From Streptomycetaceae bacterium (GTDB lineage Bacteria; Actinomycetota; Actinomycetes; Nanopelagicales; Nanopelagicaceae), in NCBI GenBank assembly GCA_027490815.1, contig JAIXXJ010000039.1, positions 1 to 64,000 of the forward strand: 64,000 nt of DNA. Reading direction: 5' to 3'. Of this stretch, positions 25,401 to 31,434 are shown in pieces. Numbering within the stretch: the first letter of the stretch is position 1; the number at the start of each line of letters is the position of its first letter. The notes under the pieces were generated by a model, which saw only the letters and a list, made by a program, of their open reading frames with translations, did no database searches and had not been told where the DNA came from. Position numbers and translations under genes: made by a program.

Positions 25401-26178
25401 AGGCGTTCCAGAACTGTGCAAAATCTAATTCTTCACAACCTTTAACTGATGGAACTAGTAATTGACGAGAACCATCTGGTTTTGCAAGATCAATTGCTAT
25501 TCCTAAATTCATATGCTCTGGTTTGCCAATGGCTGGCTTTCCATCGATCTCGCCGAAAAAAGCGTTCATCTCTGGCATTGCTCTAACTGCCTTAATCATT
25601 GCGTAGGCAATTATGTGTGTGAATGAAACTTTGCCACCACGTCCGCGTGCTAGATGATTATTGAGAACAATTCGATTATCAATCATTAATTTTGCAGGAA
25701 CTGCACGCACCGATGTGGCCGTTGGAACTGAGAGTGATCCCTCCATCGATTGCACAACGCGAGCGCTGACTCCACGAATCGGCTCTAACGTAGATGCAGA
25801 AGGTGTAATCAAAACTGGAACTGGTTTAACAATGGGGTCTGCAGGTGTTGCAGGAGTTGTAGCTTTTTCTCGCACCACTGGTTGTGTTGATGAAGTTGGT
25901 GTAATCGGTTGGGCAACTTGTGCAACCGGTGCTTGAGCAACGGGTTGTGCTACTTGTTGTTGGGCTGCCTGTTGGGCAGACTTTGGAATTGGCGGTGTTG
26001 GTGGTGAGTTTTTAACCGCACCTGGATTTACTGGTGTATTTGAAGTAGCCGGTGAACTAGGTTTGTTTGTTTTGAAGTACTCAATCCATGCAGGGTCTAC
26101 AGAAGTAGGATCCGCTAGATAATGCTCGTACATTTCATCTACGAGCCAATCATTTGCGCCAAAATCCTGTGCCGACAC
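22459..26178 (-). CDS. kgd: Multifunctional 2-oxoglutarate dehydrogenase E1/E2 (KgdA/OdhA type)
   Basis: About 1239 aa from a GTG that has AAGGAG at 7-base spacing (a TTG two codons upstream lies too near that site). The first ~45 residues are an E1-type N-terminal helix ([17 protein letters not shown]). A Pro/Ala/Gln-rich linker follows to about residue 110, then an E2 acyltransferase domain without lipoyl domain (ending in [15 protein letters not shown] with the catalytic His). Then comes the thiamine-diphosphate E1 domain ([49 protein letters not shown]). This fused architecture is characteristic of Actinobacteria. It oxidises 2-oxoglutarate to succinyl-CoA in the TCA cycle. Confidence 0.96.
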   Translation of the reverse strand: [1239 protein letters not shown]

Positions 26179-26321
26179 TGGCAAGCTCCTTTTGCATTGA
26201 CTAGGCCCTAAGCCTATCGGCAGTAGCCTTCATGCATAAACATTCTAATTTATGGGCCTTGGCGAGATTGGCCACAGTTATTCAGGCGTCATTTGGCCCC
26301 AAAATAAGGCACAGTTTGGCT

Positions 26322-27041
26322 ATGGGATTAGCAGTCGTAACAGGTGCCAGTAGAGGCTTAGGTTTTGAGAGCGCTAAGGCTCTGGCAAGTGCTGGCTTTG
26401 ATCTTGCCATGATTGCAAAGGATCCATCCAGATTAAATCTAGCGCAACAAAAATTGTCTGAGAGTTTTCCCAATCAAAAATTTACGGTCTACCCGGTAGA
26501 TCTGCAAGACATCAGTGCAACTCGAGCAATCACCGAGAAGATAGCTGCAAACGAAGAAACACCTGAGATATTGATGATTGCCCACGGTGTAATGAGTGAA
26601 AAAATGTCAAAGACATTAAAGACGACCGACCAAGAATGGCGTCGCGTTATGGCAATCAATTTGGATTCTGTATTTACTTTAGTTAATGGATTAGTGCCCG
26701 CCATGGTCGATGCCAGAAAGGGTCGAGTCATAATTTACTCCGCATGTTTGGGGAGAATGTCAGGTCCAGGCACAGCCGGTGGTCTTGCGCCATATCGAAT
26801 TAGTAAAGCTGGAGTTAATGCATTTGTTAGAAATCTGGCTCATGAAACTGGCTTAGGTTCGCGTGGAATATTAGTAGATGCAATTTGTCCTAATCATTCA
26901 GCAACAGATATGGGTGGCCCAGATGCACCCCGAACTGCCCAAGAAGGTGCAGCAACTGCAAACTGGCTAGCAATTCGCGAATTTAATCCTGGAGATACCA
27001 CTGGAGTTTTGTGGGAAGACTATGAAGTAGTCCCCTGGTAA
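26322..27041 (+). CDS. SDR-family oxidoreductase
   Basis: 239 aa from the internal ATG chosen because the classical N-terminal strand begins right there (MGLAVVTGASRGLGFE). A longer form with 30 extra residues is possible but those do not fit the fold. The coenzyme motif TGASRGLG, the catalytic Ser in IIYSACLGRMSG and the YRISK pair (Tyr, Lys) are all intact. The AHG segment in ILMIAHGVMSEK replaces the usual NNAG, a common variation. Substrate unknown. It stands alone between kgd (divergent) and a convergent membrane gene. Confidence 0.85.
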   Translation: MGLAVVTGASRGLGFESAKALASAGFDLAMIAKDPSRLNLAQQKLSESFPNQKFTVYPVDLQDISATRAITEKIAANEETPEILMIAHGVMSEKMSKTLKTTDQEWRRVMAINLDSVFTLVNGLVPAMVDARKGRVIIYSACLGRMSGPGTAGGLAPYRISKAGVNAFVRNLAHETGLGSRGILVDAICPNHSATDMGGPDAPRTAQEGAATANWLAIREFNPGDTTGVLWEDYEVVPW

Positions 27042-27070
27042 CAACTTAAAGTACTACGAAAATAAACTGT

Positions 27071-27448
27071 CTATAGATCTGTAGGAATAGCTCTTAAGGT
27101 TGCAATTAAAGTAGTGAGTGCAAGTACTGCAAGTGCTGCACCTACAAACCATAACTTTGCCTGCAGCATGTATGAAACTACCCCCAATGCAATTAAGTTT
27201 GCTAGAACCGAAGGTGATCTTCCAAAGTACTTGCCTTTGCGATAACCAATTGCTGAAATAGCCAGTCCGCCTGAACCAAGAAGTGCGAATAAAAGCACAC
27301 CTAACAAAGGCAATAACTCAAAGGAATCGGCAAAAATAGTTAGTCCCACTAGCCACATTGCCAAAGCAAAAATCACTCCAGCTTCAAGGAACAGTAGGGT
27401 TGCCACTAGTGCGCGAGCTTTAGCGGCTTTGACAGAATCTGAGTTCAC
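27071..27448 (-). CDS. Four-helix membrane protein, unknown function
   Basis: 125 aa with four hydrophobic helices at about residues 13-36, 43-65, 80-97 and 100-118 and a short basic loop (GYRKGKYFGRSP) between the second and third. No catalytic motif is visible and I do not recognise the family. A GTG start is used. It is divergent from the degenerate GGDEF gene (22 bases apart) and convergent with the SDR. Nothing ties it firmly to the adjacent pilus genes. Confidence 0.65.
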   Translation of the reverse strand: MNSDSVKAAKARALVATLLFLEAGVIFALAMWLVGLTIFADSFELLPLLGVLLFALLGSGGLAISAIGYRKGKYFGRSPSVLANLIALGVVSYMLQAKLWFVGAALAVLALTTLIATLRAIPTDL

Positions 27449-27479
27449 AAAGTGAAGATTAACTTATGAGGTGAATAAA

Positions 27480-27917
27480 ATGCTCTATTCCCATGATGGA
27501 ATCCATGATTCGCAAACTCACCTTTCTTCTCCCCCATACTTCTATGAACAGCTGCGGAAAGAGATGGCGCTATCTATACGGAAAAATTCACCTTTGGCGC
27601 TGATTAAAGTTATTTTTGATAACCCAGAGTCTGAGCAGATAAGGGCTGCAGATGTACTTCACTTTTCGCATGAACTAACGGCATTAACCAGAAGAGAAGA
27701 TTGTGTGGCCAGATTAGGTGTTAATGAGGTGGTCATTATCGTACCTGGTGGGCAAAGTGAAGTTGAGCCATTTCTAAATCGCCTCATGCACGCCACATCA
27801 CTTACCGTTAATCACACATTACAAATTAGATTTGCTCGGGTTCAAGCTGTCGCACAAGAAAATGAACTAACCATTTTGGAACGACTTGAAGAAGCACCTC
27901 TACTAAGCATTGATTGA
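27480..27917 (+). CDS. Degenerate GGDEF-like domain protein
   Basis: 145 aa from the ATG with GAGG at 8-base spacing (a GTG three codons upstream overlaps that site). The pattern follows a diguanylate cyclase domain: HDSQTHLSSPPYFYEQLRKEMALSIRKNSPLALIKVIFDN corresponds to the D.LTGL.NR start and first strands, and REDCVARLGVNEVVIIVPGG to the signature loop, where GGDEF has become GVNEV. The Asp that binds metal on the first strand may remain (FDN), but the signature Gly and Asp are lost, so c-di-GMP synthesis is unlikely. It lies 88 bases upstream of tadA in the same direction. I infer a regulatory or structural role linked to pilus assembly. Confidence 0.6.
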   Translation: MLYSHDGIHDSQTHLSSPPYFYEQLRKEMALSIRKNSPLALIKVIFDNPESEQIRAADVLHFSHELTALTRREDCVARLGVNEVVIIVPGGQSEVEPFLNRLMHATSLTVNHTLQIRFARVQAVAQENELTILERLEEAPLLSID

Positions 27918-28005
27918 CTGTAAAAAGCAGTCCTTTTCAAACATGTTTATCCACCCAGTTTTAGCCTTTAGAGTTGAATCATCTTTCCTAAACTAACTTT
28001 CATGC

Positions 28006-29046
28006 ATGCAACTAGATCTTGATATTACATTTGGTGCGATAGCACCATTTATGAGCGATCCAACGATTGAAGAAGTGTGGATTAACTCTCCTGAGCGAAT
28101 ATTTATTGCTCGAAAAGGGCGTAGTGAACTGACCAATCTTTTATTAACTTCAGATGATGTTCGAAATATTGTGGAGCGGGCTCTCATGTGGAGCGGGCGT
28201 AGATTGGACCTTTCACATCCATTTGTTGATGCTCGATTGCCTGATGGAAGTCGCCTACATGTAGTGATCCCTGAGATAACTGCGCAACACTGGGCAGTAA
28301 ATATTCGCAAGCACTTGATGCGTAACTTAACTCTCAAAGACCTTGTTCTACGTGGAGTTATGACCCCCGAAATCGAAACTGCATTAACCCATAGTGTCTG
28401 CGCAGGTTTGAACATATTGGTCTGTGGCGGAACTCAATCTGGAAAAACTACGGTTCTAAACGCATTGGCCAGTGCCATATCGCGCAGTGAGAGAGTGGTG
28501 ACAATCGAAGAAGTTTTTGAGCTTTCTCCACAATTGCCAGATGTTGTACAGATGCAAACGCGTACTGCTAATTTGCAAGGTGAAGGTGAGATACCACTTC
28601 GTCGCTTGATTAAAGAATCTCTTCGAATGCGACCCTCTCGAATTATTGTTGGAGAGGTCCGCGAAGCCGAAGCGTTGGATCTTCTGATTGCCCTTAACTC
28701 TGGTTTGCCGGGAATGGGAACTCTTCACGCTAACTCACCACGTGATGCAATTATAAAACTCCAAACTTTGCCTCTGCTTGCAGGGGAAAACATCTCGCAC
28801 AAATTTATCGCACCCACAGTGGCATCTGCCATTGACGTTATTGTGCATACAACACTTGACGCGATTGGTGTTCGTAGAATCCATGAAGTCTCAGCAGTAA
28901 CGGGGCGATATGAAAATGATCGTGCTGAGATTGAATCTTTGTGGAAATGGGATGGAGAGAAATATCAGCGAGGGGTCGGTTCTTTGCCAAACCCAGAAAA
29001 ATTTGCAGCTATTGGTGCACCGCTTAATCAATGGTGGCATCAGTGA
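28006..29046 (+). CDS. tadA: Tad pilus assembly ATPase TadA/CpaF
   Basis: 346 aa secretion ATPase. Walker A is GGTQSGKTT (about residues 145-153), followed by the Asp-box VVTIEEVFEL, the Walker B region RIIVGEVREAEALDLL and the His box MGTLHANSP. The N-terminal domain contains IEEVWINSPERIFI, as in CpaF proteins, but is shorter than in full-length CpaF. It powers polymerisation or retraction of Flp pili at the inner membrane. tadB overlaps its end. The pilin genes it presumably serves are on the opposite strand near 4-5.6 kb. Confidence 0.92.
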   Translation: MQLDLDITFGAIAPFMSDPTIEEVWINSPERIFIARKGRSELTNLLLTSDDVRNIVERALMWSGRRLDLSHPFVDARLPDGSRLHVVIPEITAQHWAVNIRKHLMRNLTLKDLVLRGVMTPEIETALTHSVCAGLNILVCGGTQSGKTTVLNALASAISRSERVVTIEEVFELSPQLPDVVQMQTRTANLQGEGEIPLRRLIKESLRMRPSRIIVGEVREAEALDLLIALNSGLPGMGTLHANSPRDAIIKLQTLPLLAGENISHKFIAPTVASAIDVIVHTTLDAIGVRRIHEVSAVTGRYENDRAEIESLWKWDGEKYQRGVGSLPNPEKFAAIGAPLNQWWHQ

Positions 29047-29759
29047 AGTTGTCGATGCGAATTGGAATATCGGCATCAGTTTCAACAGCAGTAGTACTCA
29101 TCATGACGCGTTCTCTTGTAATTGCCTTAGCTTTTGGTTTCTTGGCCTCTGGAATTGCCTTTACAACAGTGCATGGGAAGAACAATGTAAACGAGGCAGC
29201 TTTAATCGCTGCTTGGCCTGAAGTTATTGATCATTTAATGTCTGGTATTCAATCTGGTCTTTCACTGACAGAATCCTTGGCTGGTCTTTCTAATCGTGGC
29301 CCTGAACTACTGCGACCTGCATTTTCTGAATTTCGAGCAACACTTTATGGAAGCGGTGATTTGACCCAAGCGATTGAAAACCTTAAACAGAAATTTTCCC
29401 ACCATGGAAGTGATCAAATATTCGAAGCGCTTCTTATCTCTAAAGAGTTGGGTGGATCTGAACTTCTGCAGATTTTAAGAACTTTGGGAGATTTTCTTCG
29501 CCAAGATCTTGCACTACGCCTTGAAATAGAAGTCAAACATGGTTGGATAAAAAGTTCAGCACATATTTCCGCGGCCGCGCCCTGGATACTTCTATTACTG
29601 CTATCTACTCAACCAAGTACTGCAATTGCTTACTCCACAACTACTGGAGGCGGCATTTTGATTGCAGGACTTGTTATGACTGCTGTGGCATACATATGGA
29701 TGAACCGATTGGGGCGCTTGCCACAAACCCCACGCGTCTTCACCGGAGTAGACCGATGA
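29043..29759 (+). CDS. tadB: Tad inner-membrane protein TadB
   Basis: 238 aa from a GTG overlapping the tadA stop as GTGA; an ATG four codons upstream is the alternative. Layout: N-terminal hydrophobic helices (about residues 8-42), a cytoplasmic GspF-type helical domain (LIAAWPEVIDHLMSGIQSGLSLTESLAGL...LRPAFSEFRATLYGSGDLTQAI), then two C-terminal membrane helices. With TadC it forms the membrane platform of the Flp pilus machine. Overlaps tadC by 4 bases. Confidence 0.88.
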   Translation: MKLSMRIGISASVSTAVVLIMTRSLVIALAFGFLASGIAFTTVHGKNNVNEAALIAAWPEVIDHLMSGIQSGLSLTESLAGLSNRGPELLRPAFSEFRATLYGSGDLTQAIENLKQKFSHHGSDQIFEALLISKELGGSELLQILRTLGDFLRQDLALRLEIEVKHGWIKSSAHISAAAPWILLLLLSTQPSTAIAYSTTTGGGILIAGLVMTAVAYIWMNRLGRLPQTPRVFTGVDR

Positions 29760-30568
29760 TCATTGTTCTAACTGTGACCGCATTATTGATATTTCCCGCT
29801 GCATTTCTCATCGTTATTGGAGATGAGATTGATCCCTTGGAGCAGGCACAAACAATCGTACGCTCAAATGCACGCAATAGTCGCGATAGATCACAGGTTC
29901 GTAAACGGCTTGAAGAGCTTGGGCATGGAAATCAAAAAGAGTACGAACTGTTTCGAATTCGACAGTATGGCTATAGCGCTGGTGCAGTAGCCATTGGGCT
30001 TGTCTTCTTTACTGTTTTTTCTCAGAGTAGTTTCTTTGTCATTTCCGTATCGGTTCTTCTTGGATTTTTGCTTTACTTCATTATTGATAGGGACTTAAGC
30101 AAAAATGTAAAAAAGAAACGAGAAATGATTGAAGCAGAGTTTCCAGCAATTATTGAAATGCTTTCTTTGGCAATTGCTGCCGGCGAAACTCCATTGAGTG
30201 CAATGCTTCGAATAGCCAACTCTTCAGAGTCTCATTTAGCTAGAGAATTTCAAATTGTAGTTGCGGAAGTTCGTGCCGGCGCCCCATTGAATGTAAATTT
30301 AGATGCAATGGGGCGCCGCGTTAAATCTGTAATGATCCGCAGATTTGTTGACGCACTTGTTACTGCAACATTGCGTGGTGCGCCAATAGTTGAAGTTTTA
30401 TCTCGCCATGCAACCGAAGCTCGGGGAAATCAACGCAATCGTGTGATGGCCGCGGCAGGTAAGGCAGAAATCTCAATGATGATTCCTGTGGTTTTCCTTA
30501 TCCTGCCGATCTCGATCATGTTTGCCTTGTGGCCATCACTTACAAACTTAAATATGTTTGCTCGTTAA
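29756..30568 (+). CDS. tadC: Tad inner-membrane protein TadC
   Basis: 270 aa. The ATG at 29756 overlaps the tadB stop (ATGA), so I take this start rather than a longer in-frame extension lying within tadB. Two membrane helices near residues 75-115, the GspF-like domain (EAEFPAIIEMLSLAIAAGETPLSAMLRIA...REFQIVVAEVRAGAPLNVNLDAMGRRV), and a C-terminal helix (ISMMIPVVFLILPISIMFALWPSL) match TadC. The gene closes the tadABC operon and is convergent with whiB7. No TadZ, RcpC/CpaB, secretin or prepilin peptidase gene is found in this window. Confidence 0.88.
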   Translation: MIIVLTVTALLIFPAAFLIVIGDEIDPLEQAQTIVRSNARNSRDRSQVRKRLEELGHGNQKEYELFRIRQYGYSAGAVAIGLVFFTVFSQSSFFVISVSVLLGFLLYFIIDRDLSKNVKKKREMIEAEFPAIIEMLSLAIAAGETPLSAMLRIANSSESHLAREFQIVVAEVRAGAPLNVNLDAMGRRVKSVMIRRFVDALVTATLRGAPIVEVLSRHATEARGNQRNRVMAAAGKAEISMMIPVVFLILPISIMFALWPSLTNLNMFAR

Positions 30569-30585
30569 ATTTGATTACTTGAAAC

Positions 30586-30984
30586 TTATGCCGCACTCTC
30601 ATCACGTTGCTTAGGGGCGAGAGTAAATTCAATTAACTCGCCTTCTGCATCACGTGCTGCAACTTCTTTAAGAGACGGGCGACCAGCTTTACGCTTTTTG
30701 GCAATGATGCGACCATCGTCAAATAGTTCACCACCCCACACGCCTGCTGGCTCTTGGCGAGATAAAGCGCCTTCTAAGCACTGTGCTCGCACAGGACATC
30801 CCCCACATAGAGATTTTGCTTGCGCGACTTCTAACTCGTCCTCAGAAAAGTAGAGTTCAGGATCGCTAGTGTGACATGGCAAGTTAAATGATGAGCCATC
30901 GCTATAGGTGCCTGTTACCGCATCTAAACCGATCTTCTCATCTGCCCAGCCTGGTACTAATAGTTCGCTGAAGAGAACGCTCAT
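30586..30984 (-). CDS. whiB7: WhiB7-type iron-sulfur transcription factor
   Basis: 132 aa. Four Cys bind the [4Fe-4S] cluster (C37, C60, C63, C69, the latter three in CGGCPVRAQC), followed by the G-V-W-G-G turn (81-85) that contacts region 4 of the primary sigma factor. The C-terminal AT-hook KRKAGRPSLK (97-106) and the neighbouring uvrD2 gene identify the WhiB7 class, which activates intrinsic antibiotic resistance genes. The ribosome site GAGGTGAG lies 4 bases before the ATG. The transcript has a long leader with an upstream ORF and a terminator, as known for whiB7 genes in Mycobacterium and Streptomyces. Confidence 0.92.
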   Translation of the reverse strand: MSVLFSELLVPGWADEKIGLDAVTGTYSDGSSFNLPCHTSDPELYFSEDELEVAQAKSLCGGCPVRAQCLEGALSRQEPAGVWGGELFDDGRIIAKKRKAGRPSLKEVAARDAEGELIEFTLAPKQRDESAA

Positions 30985-31103
30985 GTTCTCACCTCTTTTT
31001 TCTGGGAAACTCTGTCTCCCTGTTGGCCGATTGTTATCGGGTACTGCTTCCGGTCTTTCTCTTATTGGTTATTTGTCTTTACTCGTTTGAGTTTTGTTCG
31101 CAT

Positions 31104-31149
31104 TAGAAAAAGAAAAAGGGCTCCGAATCCTTGTGGATTCGAGGCCCTT
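31104..31149 (-). terminator. Intrinsic terminator (attenuator) in the whiB7 leader
   Basis: On the minus strand AAGGGCCTCGAATCC pairs with GGATTCGGAGCCCTT (one G-U and one mismatch in 15 pairs) around loop ACAA. It is directly followed by TTTCTTTTTC. It stands 22 bases after the upstream ORF stop and about 120 bases before the whiB7 start codon. A strong terminator inside the leader of a gene that must be transcribed indicates conditional read-through, matching the attenuation known for whiB7 homologues when translation is inhibited. Confidence 0.85.
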
Positions 31150-31170
31150 GGCTTCTAGTTCTATATCGAA

Positions 31171-31326
31171 TTATTCGATTGAACCACCATTGGCCTCTTG
31201 TCCGGCATAAAAAGCTGCGTAAAACGCAGGCTTTGAGGTATGCCAAGAAGACTTTTTGGTTGTATGAGAAGCAGCGATCGCAGCAGAACGCGGTGCGTTT
31301 GCTGTTACGAATAATGCGTTAGACAT
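31171..31326 (-). CDS. 51-aa upstream ORF of whiB7
   Basis: Reads MSNALFVTANAPRSAAIAAS then HTTKKSSWHTSK and ends ANGGSIE with TAA. The ATG has AAGGG at 10-base spacing. It is the only ORF between the presumed promoter and the terminator, and it ends 22 bases before the terminator stem. It most likely acts as a sensor ORF: slowed or arrested ribosomes would change folding of the leader and permit read-through into whiB7. It could also make a stable small protein; Ala, Ser and Thr dominate and there is no membrane helix. No similarity to a named family is recognised. Confidence 0.7.
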   Translation of the reverse strand: MSNALFVTANAPRSAAIAASHTTKKSSWHTSKPAFYAAFYAGQEANGGSIE

Positions 31327-31348
31327 ATTCGTTGATCCCTTCTCTCAT

Positions 31349-31375
31349 CTTCACTACCCGCCATGGATAGTGAAG
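31349..31375 (-). promoter_or_regulatory. 5' hairpin of the whiB7 leader RNA
   Basis: Perfect 8-bp stem CTTCACTA/TAGTGAAG with an 11-base loop. Given the promoter proposed just upstream, the RNA would begin at or next to this hairpin. It could protect the 5' end or take part in alternative folding with the region around the upstream ORF ribosome site. Confidence 0.4.
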
Positions 31376-31380
31376 TGACA

Positions 31381-31425
31381 ATTGTAAAGCATGGACGACC
31401 TTGCTTGCAAGGTGATTAATTTGAG
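31381..31425 (-). promoter_or_regulatory. Probable whiB7 promoter with AT-rich activator site
   Basis: Minus-strand -35 TTGCAA (31410-31405) and -10 TACAAT (31386-31381) are spaced 18 bases apart. An AT-rich stretch AAATTAAT lies a few bases upstream of the -35. In known WhiB7-dependent promoters the AT-hook binds such a tract next to the -35 of a primary-sigma promoter, and whiB7 activates itself. An ACCTTG/CAAGGT hairpin overlaps the -35 region. Deduced by eye. Confidence 0.5.
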
Positions 31426-31434
31426 CGTAAACGG

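Noticed and set aside
29543-29755. N-terminal extension of tadC within tadB
   Set aside because: The extension is rich in Cys, His and Arg and unlike TadC proteins; the ATG overlapping the tadB stop gives the normal length.
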